Below the pieces are notes generated by a model. It was not told the DNA's origin and searched no databases. It was given only the letters and a program-made list of their open reading frames with translations. Of a DNA stretch of 32,009 nt, positions 7,734 through 15,896 are shown one piece after another (position 1 is the first letter of the stretch; the number at the start of each line of letters is the position of its first letter). Source of the DNA: Planctomycetia bacterium. GTDB lineage: Bacteria; Planctomycetota; Planctomycetia; Pirellulales; Thermoguttaceae. The position numbers were made by a program, and so were the translations under genes. Location: positions 1 through 32,009 of the forward strand of contig JAUNBJ010000031.1 of the NCBI GenBank assembly GCA_030535245.1. The letters are read 5' to 3'.

Positions 7734-8399
7734 TCAAAATGCCATGGGTTGCGGATTTTTTCCCAGAATGGCCGGCGGTAGCGGATCTTCGTCCAGCACT
7801 TCGGTAGCGATGCGAATCAACTCGGCAAAGGTCGAAACACCAAACACCTCCAGCAGTTTTGCCCGTCGGTTTTCGATGGTTCGCAGGCTGACGTTCATCT
7901 GCTTCGCAGCTTCCTGATTGGTCAAACCCTGATAAAGCAGCCGCAACAGTGCTCTCGTTCGGTCGTCCTGAAGCTCCCAGCACTGCTTCAGGTCGGCTCG
8001 GATAGCCTGTCGGTGGCCTTCCGTCTCCGACCACTGGAAGGCGGCCTGGAACATCTTCCGCAGTTCGGGAACCGCCGTGTTCAGCTGAAAATAATCCTGA
8101 ATCGGCAGCCTCAACAGCCCGATGGCACGGGCAAGCGTGGGATTTTTTTCCGTTACCAGGACCGCATGCGTAAAACCCGTTTTCCGCAAATCCTGCACCA
8201 AATTGAGGATTTCTCGGTGAGAAAGATCGTTTCCGTCCAGCACAACGCACCCTTCGCTCTCGTAACATGAAAGGAGCAATGCGCTAAAGGAAGAATGGGT
8301 ACGGATGCCGTATCCAACGGGTTCCAGTGCTCCGCGTAACTCCTTGAGAAACGACACGTCTCGGGTCAGAAGAAACAGTGTTTTCCGCATATCGTCCAT
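7734..8399 (-). CDS. LuxR/FixJ-family response regulator with incomplete receiver
   Basis: 221 residues. Residues 1-125 resemble a receiver domain: RKTLFLLTRDVSFL at the first strand and CVVLDGNDLS, whose Asp sits where the phosphorylated Asp is expected. The conserved switch Lys near the fifth strand (normally ..KP) is replaced by QDYFQLN, and only one acidic residue is seen in the first acidic pocket. Residues about 150-205 form a LuxR-type helix-turn-helix (LLYQGLTNQEAAKQMNVSLRTIENRRAKLLEVFGV), so it should bind DNA. No histidine kinase gene is adjacent. The ATG at 8399 has no ribosome site; Met at 8390 is an alternative. It is divergent from the secreted-protein gene at 8543, which it might regulate. 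The target is unknown. Confidence 0.85.
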   Translation of the reverse strand: MDDMRKTLFLLTRDVSFLKELRGALEPVGYGIRTHSSFSALLLSCYESEGCVVLDGNDLSHREILNLVQDLRKTGFTHAVLVTEKNPTLARAIGLLRLPIQDYFQLNTAVPELRKMFQAAFQWSETEGHRQAIRADLKQCWELQDDRTRALLRLLYQGLTNQEAAKQMNVSLRTIENRRAKLLEVFGVSTFAELIRIATEVLDEDPLPPAILGKNPQPMAF

Positions 8400-8447
8400 A
8401 TTTTTTTAACAATTTTGGTTTTTTTGGTTTTTTTTACGTTTTGATGA

Positions 8448-8476
8448 TTGCAATTTTGCCTGCAATGTATTATAGT
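8448..8476 (+). promoter_or_regulatory. Predicted promoter of the 802-residue secreted protein gene
   Basis: TTGCAA (8448-8453), 17-nt spacer, TATAGT (8471-8476), in an AT-rich stretch (8400-8475) shared with the divergent regulator gene. The transcript leader would be about 60 nt and carries AGGAGG before the ATG at 8543. Confidence 0.6.
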
Positions 8477-8542
8477 CAGGATGAAAACATTTTCCAGAGC
8501 CAGGAATGAAAATTTCGTGCTTTTCAGGAGGAAAAAACGACG

Positions 8543-10951
8543 ATGAAATTACCGTATTTTTGCAGTTTGTCTATTTTGTTGTTCGGGCTTCTTTTTTTGC
8601 CGGTTTGTCCGGGGGAAGAAGCGACGGTTCTCCCACCTGCGGGGGATTCCGGGGTGGAAGATTTAACGGATTTAACGTTTGACGACCTGGAGCTGGAAGC
8701 ACCAACCAACGCCGACTCAACGTCGGACGCTCCGGTACCGGTTCCGGAACCTGTGGCAGGCGATCTCCCGAAGGAATCCACGCCGAAAAAGAAAGCCGAC
8801 GCGAAGAAGAAAACTTCGGGCAATTTTATTTCGGATATTTTTGGCGGTTCTCAAGCCAAAACGAAGAAGAAAAAAAAGGATCAGACGCCCCTGCCTGCGG
8901 TACCGCGTTATCGGATTGAGGAAGTGATTCCGGAATATGCCATGATGATTGTGCGGGTTTTGTCGTTGGAGGATTTCAACGAACATGGAAAAACGCTGCT
9001 GGGAGAGATGGGATTAGGGTCGTTTGGGCCGGTGGATTGGATGAAATTTTCGGCATTTGGCAAGTCGGTGGAGTTTCTCGACCCCAAGCGTCCGGCGGCG
9101 GTGGTGTATCTGCCGGTAGGGACGGTGCCGAAATTGATGCTGGTGTTGCCGGTGAACGATTATCGTGGTTTTATTGAATCGTTGGGGGCCGACGTTTCGG
9201 GGTTTGACCGAGTCGTTCCGGACGATACCGTCTCCATGTTGAAAAATCCTGCCGGGTATCTGGCGTATTCGCGAAAGGGGTATGCGATTCTCGTGGAGCC
9301 GGTGCCCTCTCAGGTTTGCGACGCCCTGTTGACGTGTGCGTCGTTTCGGGAACGTGGGGGGTACTCGCCGTCGGCCATTAAGCACCCGCATTTGAGCGTG
9401 GAAATCACGCCACAGGGAATCCAGCATTTCGTGGCGTTGGGCAACGCGGCGCTGAGCGATTTTTCGCCGATTTACTCGGAAGCGATGAAAAAACTGAATA
9501 TCAACGATCCGGAGCTGAACCTTTCGGAGCAATATTTTAATCAGGCGACCGGGATGATTCAGTGGGTGGACGAAAACGTGGCGAGCATGCGTCTGGACCT
9601 GAACGTTCAGAAAGGTGCGGTCGTCACGTCTGCCACGGTCATGCCGCGGCCGGATTCCAAACTTTTCAGGAATATCACCGACCCGTCGCACCCGCAAACC
9701 TACACGACGCTCAACCAGGATGCGTTTCTGAAAGTGGTTCCCGACGTTCCCGCGCCGCTGTGCGGTCAATTGGACATCACGCCGACGATGGTGGAAAAGC
9801 TGGGGCCACCCTTCAACCGGGTACGGCATGTGGAGTATGCGTTTTCGTTGCCTGGGGAGCGGGAGTTTCTGGCGGAATCGTGGTGCTTCTTTTTGGAAGT
9901 GGACAGTTCCGAGAAATTTGTGAGAGAGTTGATTGTTCCCAACGCTCAGAAAATCGGCCAGTTTATCGGTTCGGAAAAGGTGGGGGAAATCGGGGCGCAA
10001 GTGCTGGGGAACATGGCGGTTCGGCGTCAGGACCGGCAGTTGAGCCGACGTCGGCCACCGAGGAATCCGGCGGATCCGGAAAAGGCAGCCGAGCGGGGCG
10101 AACGAATCGGCCAGATGCTTGGAGGGCTTATCGGCAAATCGGCGGGAGAAAAGCAAGGATTGAAAACCGTCAATTTTGCCGGTTATGACATGTACGTTTC
10201 CGACCTGGTGTTCTTTACCGAGCAGATGAAGCGGATTCGGGCCGCCGAACAGGGGCAGGTTCCGCCGAAAAAGCCGATCGTGTTGACTGGGGAATTTACG
10301 TTGATCAAGCTGCTGAGCGGTTCGCTGGGCGGTTTGGTGAACGGGGATATTAATATGAATTTCGAAGATCGGTTTGGTGGCAATGCCCATCAGAATCTGA
10401 TGGCCAGGCGGAATTGTATTGTGGTGCTGGACGAAACGCATCTGCTGATCGTGCCGGGCAACGAGTATGTTTTGAGCATGGCGGTGGAGAACTGGAATCA
10501 TGTTCGGAATCGTTTTGTGCCGCCGGAAGTAATAGACCCGGAACAGACCTCCGCATCCACACCCAACGTTTTTCGCACTGTTGCGTTTGAAAAAGAAAAA
10601 TTTAACGTCTATTGGAACGACATTCAACCCGACGCCTCGTGGCGTGTGCTGTGGGAAAAAATCTACTCGGAAGTGATTTTTCCCGATCGGCACCACCTTC
10701 GTAGCGCGATTCGGCTGGATATTGCCAAAGCTCAAATTCTGGCAGATTACCTGCGGACATATTATATTGCGCAGCTTCCTGCCCCGGCACTGGCGCCGCT
10801 GCCGGCCCAGACGCCCGCCATTTTGTCGATTGGGACGACCACCGACGGATACGCCTGTTTCTACAATGTTATTCCGACGCAAACGGGGAAGAACGTACTT
10901 CAGGCGTACCTCACCGCCCGTCAGCAGGCATCCCACGCCCCCAAGCCATGA
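8543..10951 (+). CDS. Hypothetical secreted protein with Lys-rich linker
   Basis: 802 residues; family not recognised. The N-terminus (MKLPYFCSLSILLFGLLFLPVCPG) is a signal peptide. Residues about 25-75 are acidic and low-complexity (Pro, Thr, Asp). Residues about 76-115 contain two Lys clusters (PKKKADAKKKT and KTKKKKKD) around a NFISDIFGGSQ segment. The rest (about 118-800) looks globular and may contain two related halves, each with strands such as AAVVYLPVGTVPKLMLVLPV and hydrophobic glycine-rich stretches; a basic Arg-rich segment (about 493-520) separates them. There is no catalytic motif I can name. The start ATG is supported by AGGAGG and by a promoter at 8448-8476. It is transcribed alone, with a divergent LuxR-type regulator next door. 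An extracytoplasmic role is inferred only from the signal peptide. Confidence 0.85.
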   Translation: MKLPYFCSLSILLFGLLFLPVCPGEEATVLPPAGDSGVEDLTDLTFDDLELEAPTNADSTSDAPVPVPEPVAGDLPKESTPKKKADAKKKTSGNFISDIFGGSQAKTKKKKKDQTPLPAVPRYRIEEVIPEYAMMIVRVLSLEDFNEHGKTLLGEMGLGSFGPVDWMKFSAFGKSVEFLDPKRPAAVVYLPVGTVPKLMLVLPVNDYRGFIESLGADVSGFDRVVPDDTVSMLKNPAGYLAYSRKGYAILVEPVPSQVCDALLTCASFRERGGYSPSAIKHPHLSVEITPQGIQHFVALGNAALSDFSPIYSEAMKKLNINDPELNLSEQYFNQATGMIQWVDENVASMRLDLNVQKGAVVTSATVMPRPDSKLFRNITDPSHPQTYTTLNQDAFLKVVPDVPAPLCGQLDITPTMVEKLGPPFNRVRHVEYAFSLPGEREFLAESWCFFLEVDSSEKFVRELIVPNAQKIGQFIGSEKVGEIGAQVLGNMAVRRQDRQLSRRRPPRNPADPEKAAERGERIGQMLGGLIGKSAGEKQGLKTVNFAGYDMYVSDLVFFTEQMKRIRAAEQGQVPPKKPIVLTGEFTLIKLLSGSLGGLVNGDINMNFEDRFGGNAHQNLMARRNCIVVLDETHLLIVPGNEYVLSMAVENWNHVRNRFVPPEVIDPEQTSASTPNVFRTVAFEKEKFNVYWNDIQPDASWRVLWEKIYSEVIFPDRHHLRSAIRLDIAKAQILADYLRTYYIAQLPAPALAPLPAQTPAILSIGTTTDGYACFYNVIPTQTGKNVLQAYLTARQQASHAPKP

Positions 10952-10970
10952 TGCTCCATGGATTGAAGAA

Positions 10971-11060
10971 CGGCCTAAAAGCCGACGCATGAGAAAACAC
11001 GCAAGGTTAGCGTCGGCCTTTAGGCCGCTTGCACCATCCGAACGGCCTGAAGGCCGACGC
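10971..11060. repeat. Three copies of an 18-bp palindromic intergenic repeat
   Basis: The sequence CGGCCTRAARGCCGACGC occurs at 10971-10988 and 11043-11060 on the plus strand and inverted at 11010-11027. Its first 14 bases are self-complementary (CGGCCT-AA-GGCCG type), so each copy can form a small hairpin and the inverted pair can form a larger one. The unit resembles REP-type elements. It lies between the secreted-protein gene and prfB and may also help end transcription. Confidence 0.8.
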
Positions 11061-11165
11061 GAATCCCCCCCACTCCATTTGAAGGCACCCCTAGCGTCCC
11101 CTTTTCTGCTTATCCCCCTTCCGTCGTTCGGTGTATCTGCTAAAATACGGAAAAAAGGAGCTATT

Positions 11166-12281
11166 ATGGAAAAAGAAATTCTGGATCGGGCAAAAAATAT
11201 TCGCACACGTCTTTCGCAGCTGAAAGATTCGCTGGATTTCGAGGGTAAAACGGCGCGGGTGGTGGCTATTGAACATCAAATGGTATCCGACCCGGATTTC
11301 TGGAACGTGCCGGACAAGACCAACGCGATTGTGGCGGAGCTGAAGGGAATCAAATCGGTACTGAAACCGCTGGAAGAAGCATGGACGGCACTGGAGGACC
11401 TGGAAGCGATGATCGAAATGGCGGACGACGACGAATCGTTTGCCGCCGAGGTTCCCGCCCAGCTTGCCACGTTGGAGAAAGACCTTGACCATCTGGAACT
11501 CTTTACGTTGCTCAACGGGCCATGCGACCGGGCCGACGCGCTTTTGACCATCAACGCTCGGGACGGCGGCACCGATGCGAACGACTGGGCGGAGATGCTC
11601 CTCCGGATGTACATTAACTGGGCGGAAATGCAGGGGTACAAAGTGGAAATTCTCGACCGGCTCGACAACGAGGAGGCGGGAATCAACAACGCGACGATTG
11701 CCGTTCGTGGGCCGTTGGCGTATGGCTATTTGAAGGGGGAAACGGGGATGCACCGGCTGGTGCGGATCAGTCCGTTCAACTCGGAAGGCAAGCGGCAAAC
11801 GAGTTTCGCGGCGGTGGACGTTTCGCCCGACGTGGACGATTCGGTGGAGATTGAAATCCGCGATGCCGACGTTCGGGAAGATGTTTTTCGCGCCAGCGGT
11901 GCCGGTGGCCAGCATGTGAACAAGACCTCCAGTGCCATTCGTCTGACGCACCTTCCGACCGGGATTGTCGTGCAGTGTCAAAACGAGCGATCCCAGCACC
12001 AGAATCGAGCCATGGCGATGAAGATGCTTCGGGCACGACTGGCGGGATTGCAGGAGGAAAAACGGGAACAGGAGCAGGCCGACCGGTACAACGAAAAGGC
12101 CAAAGTCGGTTTTGGTTCGCAGATTCGCAACTATTTCCTTCATCCCGACCAGCGGGTCAAAGATGCGCGGACGGGGTATTACATGGGGAGTTTCAACGCC
12201 GTGCTGGATGGGAATATTCAGGGATTCCTCGACGCCTACCTTCGCTGGCGAGTGAAGGGGGAAGTGGCTGGCAATGAATAG
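11166..12281 (+). CDS. prfB: Peptide chain release factor 2
   Basis: 371 residues, close to E. coli RF2 (365). It recognises UGA and UAA stop codons and triggers peptide release on the ribosome. The stop-codon recognition tripeptide SPF is at 202-204 (VRISPFNSEGKRQTSF) and the catalytic GGQ is at 247-249 (RASGAGGQHVNKTSSAIRL). The SPF tripeptide separates it from RF1, which has PxT. The start ATG at 11166 follows AAGGAG with 5 nt spacing. Unlike E. coli and many other bacteria there is no in-frame UGA with a +1 frameshift near codon 26: the region around LKDSLDFEGK is one open frame, so the classical autoregulatory frameshift is absent. Confidence 0.97.
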   Translation: MEKEILDRAKNIRTRLSQLKDSLDFEGKTARVVAIEHQMVSDPDFWNVPDKTNAIVAELKGIKSVLKPLEEAWTALEDLEAMIEMADDDESFAAEVPAQLATLEKDLDHLELFTLLNGPCDRADALLTINARDGGTDANDWAEMLLRMYINWAEMQGYKVEILDRLDNEEAGINNATIAVRGPLAYGYLKGETGMHRLVRISPFNSEGKRQTSFAAVDVSPDVDDSVEIEIRDADVREDVFRASGAGGQHVNKTSSAIRLTHLPTGIVVQCQNERSQHQNRAMAMKMLRARLAGLQEEKREQEQADRYNEKAKVGFGSQIRNYFLHPDQRVKDARTGYYMGSFNAVLDGNIQGFLDAYLRWRVKGEVAGNE

Positions 12282-12335
12282 TGCTTTAGGCTTTCCCGGT
12301 CGTGAATCGTGAATCGGGGGGGCGGAACAACCCGA

Positions 12336-12363
12336 TTGAAAAAATTCCCCAGCATGGTATAAT
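12336..12363 (+). promoter_or_regulatory. Predicted promoter of the Gld-type ABC operon
   Basis: TTGAAA (12336-12341), 16-nt spacer, TATAAT (12358-12363). It precedes the ABC ATPase start at 12422 by about 58 nt and could drive the whole run to lgt at 20362, since the downstream genes are tightly spaced. Confidence 0.7.
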
Positions 12364-12421
12364 GGAAAAAGCGTGATGGAAATTAGAAGTTGCCTGGAGT
12401 AATTTTTTCGGATGAGGAACC

Positions 12422-13186
12422 ATGGACGACTCGGAAATTCTGATTGAGGCGGACCAACTTTGCAAATACTACGGTGCGTTTACCGCGATTGAAAACGTGA
12501 GCTTCCAAATTCGTCGTGGGGAGGTCGTAGCGTTTCTCGGCCCCAATGGTGCGGGCAAAAGCACGACGATGAAAATCCTTACCGGATATTTGGCTCCAAG
12601 TTCCGGAACGGCCAAAATTGCGGGGTTCGACATGAGCACGCGGCGTTTGGATGGGGCGGCGCGGTTGGGGTATCTTCCGGAAAACGGGCCGCTGTATGCC
12701 GACATGACGCCCCGTGCACTTTTGCGTTTTTTTGCGCAGGCGAGGGGGCTTTCCGCTTCGCGGTGCCGGGCCAGTATCGAGCGTGTGACGGAGCTGTGCG
12801 ATTTGGGAACGGTGATGGAGAAACCTATCGGGAAACTTTCGCGAGGGTATCGGCAGCGGGTTGGGATGGCGCAGGTGTTGCTTCACGAGCCGGACGTGCT
12901 GATCATGGACGAGCCGACGGCGGGTCTGGATCCGAACCAGATTCACGAAGTCCGCAACACGATTCGCCGCCTGAGCGAGAACCGGACGATTCTTCTTTCC
13001 ACGCACATTTTGCAGGAAGTGGAAGCGATGGCAAGTCGGATTCTGTTCCTCAGCGAGGGGCGGTTGCAATACGATGGGCCGTTTGACAAACTGCTTGAAA
13101 ACGGCGAGACGCTTGAAGCCCGATTCCGGGAGCTGAGCGGGCGAAACGGACGGCAGGGCACTTTTCCCAAAACAGAAGAATCATGA
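12422..13186 (+). CDS. ABC transporter ATP-binding protein, GldA/CcmA-like
   Basis: 254 residues. It is the cytoplasmic ATPase subunit of an ABC-2-type exporter. Motifs in order: Walker A GPNGAGKST (40-48), the Q-loop position as PENGPLY with Glu87, signature LSRGYRQRVGMAQ (139-151), Walker B VLIMDEPTAGLD (159-170) and switch His195 in LSTHILQE. The overall pattern, including PENGPLYADMT, is typical of GldA and related ATPases. Its stop overlaps the start of the GldFG-like permease by 4 nt (ATGA), which implies translational coupling and a physical complex with it. The transported substrate is unknown. Confidence 0.95.
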   Translation: MDDSEILIEADQLCKYYGAFTAIENVSFQIRRGEVVAFLGPNGAGKSTTMKILTGYLAPSSGTAKIAGFDMSTRRLDGAARLGYLPENGPLYADMTPRALLRFFAQARGLSASRCRASIERVTELCDLGTVMEKPIGKLSRGYRQRVGMAQVLLHEPDVLIMDEPTAGLDPNQIHEVRNTIRRLSENRTILLSTHILQEVEAMASRILFLSEGRLQYDGPFDKLLENGETLEARFRELSGRNGRQGTFPKTEES

Positions 13187-15852
13187 ATACGCAAATCCTC
13201 AAAGCGGTTTTTTACCGGAATTTTTTCAGTTATTTTTCCAACCCGACGGGCTACGTGTTCCTGTGTGTGTTTGTGCTTTTGAGTGCTTTCGCGGCGTTCT
13301 GGAACAACACGTTTTTCGTCACGAATCTGGCGAATCTGGATCAGCTTACGCCGTTGTTTCCGTTCGTGATGCTGGTGTTCATTCCGGCCATCACGATGAG
13401 TATCTGGGCTGACGAACGGCGGCAGGGAACCGACGAACTGATCCTGACGCTTCCGGCGCACGATTGGGATGTGGTGGCGGGAAAATATTTGGCGGGGGGG
13501 GCGATTTATCTCTCGTCGCTGCTGTTTTCGGCGTTGTGTAATTTTATTGTGCTGCGGTGGCTGGGGCACCCGGACATGGGGCTGTTCGCATGTACGTATT
13601 TGGGATATTTTCTGGTGGGGCTGGCAATGTTGGCCATCGGGATGGTGGCGTCGTTCCTGACGGCGAACCTGACGATTGCGTACCTGCTTGGGGCGATCCT
13701 GAACGTGCCGCTGGTGTTTGCGGTGTATGCCGACACGATTTTCAGCGCCGGCGGGGCGCAGGTTTTGAAATATTGGAGCATCGGTTCCCGGTTTGAGCCG
13801 TTTGGACGGGGAGTGCTTTCGTTTGCGTCGCTGTTCTATTTTTTAGCCGTCGCGGTGGTCATGCTGTACCTTTGCATGATTCTCATCAGCCGTCGGCACT
13901 GGGCGGGGGGGAAACGGGGAACCGTGCTGGCGGGGCATTATCTGGCACGTCTTTTCTGTTTGGCCGTGATCGTTTCGAGCCTGACGTTATTGTGTGGACG
14001 CTTCGACGTGCAGGTGGATTGCACGAGTGAAAAGCTAAACTCGCTCTGCCCGGAGACGATCGTGTTGCTGGAGCATTTGAAGCCGGAGCACCCGGTGGAA
14101 ATCAGTGCCTACGTCAGTCCGGAAGTCCCGGAGGAGTACGTGCAGGTCAAGTACAATCTGGAAGCGATGTTGCGTCAGATTGAAAAATACTCGCCGAACA
14201 TTCATGTAAATATTTATCATTTAGAGCGGTTCACCGATGCGGCGACGCAGGCGGAGAAAGATTTTGGCATTCTCCCGCAGAAGGTCAACGTGGTGAAGCG
14301 GGGGAATCTGGAAACGGAGTACGTCTATCTGGGCGTGGCAATGACGTGCGGGCTGAACCGGGACGTGACGCCATTTTTGACGCGGGGGCTTTCGGTGGAG
14401 TACGAGCTTTCGCGTTCGCTTTTGAGTGTCACGGCGGCGCAGCGGAAGCGGGTGGGGATTTTGGTCAACGACGCGAACCTGATGGGCGGTTTCAACATGG
14501 CGACCATGCAGGTGGATTCCCCCAGCCCGATTGTCACCGAGCTTCAACGTTCGTGGGAGGTGATTCCGGTTCGTGCCAAGGAGCCGATTTCGCCCGATTC
14601 GATCGACGTGCTTTTGGCGGTGCAGCCTTCGACCCTGCCGCCCGACGAGCTGAAAAATTTCGTGCAGGCGGTGAACGACGGGGTTCCGACCGCGATTTTT
14701 GAGGATCCCATGCCGATTTATGGGGACATTACCGGAACCGGAATGGTTCGCCGCCCGCCGCAGAACGCGAAAAATCCGTTCCTTCTTCAGCAGGAAAGCC
14801 TGCCGAAGGGGGACATTCGCCCGCTCTGGAAAGATTTGGGGGTGCGGTTTGCCGACAAGAGCGTGGTGGCCCAGCAGTACACGCCGATCCCGCGGCTGGC
14901 CATGCTGCCGGCCCAGTTTTTGCTGATCGACCGCAACGAGCGGAACGCGAAACCGTTTGCCACCGAATGCCCGGCGACGCGGGGGTTGCGGCGGATGATC
15001 GTGCCGTTTGCCGGATTCCTGGCACCGATGGGGGAGGACAAAACGGTGCGATTCCTCCCGCTTCTGGTCGCGTCGAGCAATTCCGGAGTTTCGGCGGTGG
15101 ACGATCTGCTTCGCATTCCGGCGATGGGGTGTTCGGTCGCCAACCTGAAAACGGACGGGGCGTTTGAAATCGACCAGAAGCGATACGCCGTGGCTGCGGA
15201 GATTCGCAAACCGAATCCGCGTCCCGACCGGGGGGAGATTCACGTCGTGTTGACTGCGGACATGGATTTGCTGTTCGACATTTTCTTCCAGTTCCGGGCC
15301 GAGGCGGTTTCCGAGGATGTGGATTTCGACAATGTGACGTACGTGCTGAACGTGCTGGATTTGCTGGCGGGCGAAACGCGTTTTTACGCCATTCGGGAGC
15401 ATCAGCCGGTTCATCGGAAGCTGGAGGCGATCGACCGGATCACGTCGGTGGCACAGGAGGAAAACGCGCGGGAACGGAAGAAGCTCCAGGACGGTTTCAA
15501 TCAGATGGTGAAAACGGAGCAGGATAAAATCGAGAAGGAAAAAATTCGATTGTCGGAGGAACTGGAGCGTGGAAAGATCAACCAGTCGGTTGCCGACACG
15601 CAGTTGGCGATGTTCGTGGAGGATCGGCTGAAGCGGCTGACGGTGGAGGAAGAGCGTGCTCGAACTGAGATGCAGCAGAAAATGGATCGTCTGGAAACGC
15701 AGCTTCAAAGTCGCGTGATTCGGGCGCAGAACCATTGCAAGCTGTTGGCCGTGGTGCTGCCGCCCATCCTGCCGCTGGTCGTGGCAATCTGGGTGTTCTT
15801 TCGTCGCAAGTGGAAGGAGCACGAGGGGGTTTCCCGCCAGCGGTTGCGTTAG
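13183..15852 (+). CDS. ABC-2 permease fused to GldG-type auxiliary domain
   Basis: 889 residues. Residues 1-270 form an ABC-2-type permease with about six membrane segments and the conserved cytoplasmic patch MSIWADERRQGTDELILTLP (GldF-like). After a further membrane segment near 265-280, residues about 285-745 form a large soluble domain of the GldG/ABC_transp_aux type (CPETIVLLEHLKPEHPVEISAYVSPEV, a DUF7088-like start), probably periplasmic. Residues about 765-855 are a charged coiled coil (ERKKLQDGF, RLEELERG-like heptads) and a last membrane helix (LLAVVLPPILPLVVAIWVFF) precedes a basic tail. In Bacteroidota gldF and gldG are separate genes; the fusion is common in planctomycetes. It forms a unit with the ATPase upstream and the DUF4340 protein downstream. 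The role in these non-gliding bacteria is not established. Confidence 0.9.
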   Translation: MNTQILKAVFYRNFFSYFSNPTGYVFLCVFVLLSAFAAFWNNTFFVTNLANLDQLTPLFPFVMLVFIPAITMSIWADERRQGTDELILTLPAHDWDVVAGKYLAGGAIYLSSLLFSALCNFIVLRWLGHPDMGLFACTYLGYFLVGLAMLAIGMVASFLTANLTIAYLLGAILNVPLVFAVYADTIFSAGGAQVLKYWSIGSRFEPFGRGVLSFASLFYFLAVAVVMLYLCMILISRRHWAGGKRGTVLAGHYLARLFCLAVIVSSLTLLCGRFDVQVDCTSEKLNSLCPETIVLLEHLKPEHPVEISAYVSPEVPEEYVQVKYNLEAMLRQIEKYSPNIHVNIYHLERFTDAATQAEKDFGILPQKVNVVKRGNLETEYVYLGVAMTCGLNRDVTPFLTRGLSVEYELSRSLLSVTAAQRKRVGILVNDANLMGGFNMATMQVDSPSPIVTELQRSWEVIPVRAKEPISPDSIDVLLAVQPSTLPPDELKNFVQAVNDGVPTAIFEDPMPIYGDITGTGMVRRPPQNAKNPFLLQQESLPKGDIRPLWKDLGVRFADKSVVAQQYTPIPRLAMLPAQFLLIDRNERNAKPFATECPATRGLRRMIVPFAGFLAPMGEDKTVRFLPLLVASSNSGVSAVDDLLRIPAMGCSVANLKTDGAFEIDQKRYAVAAEIRKPNPRPDRGEIHVVLTADMDLLFDIFFQFRAEAVSEDVDFDNVTYVLNVLDLLAGETRFYAIREHQPVHRKLEAIDRITSVAQEENARERKKLQDGFNQMVKTEQDKIEKEKIRLSEELERGKINQSVADTQLAMFVEDRLKRLTVEEERARTEMQQKMDRLETQLQSRVIRAQNHCKLLAVVLPPILPLVVAIWVFFRRKWKEHEGVSRQRLR

Positions 15853-15896
15853 GGACTTTTCCATGCGGGGCAAACAGGATTTTGGGAACTGAAACC

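Noticed and set aside
9014..11206. Long open frame of 730 codons on the minus strand
   Set aside because: It is antisense to the secreted protein gene, which has a signal peptide, ribosome site and promoter. The minus-frame protein is His/Arg-rich, as is typical of reverse-frame translation.
14221..15873. 550-codon minus-strand frame opposite the GldFG-like gene
   Set aside because: Arg/His/Gln-rich composition with no motif, and the opposite strand carries clear ABC-permease and GldG features.
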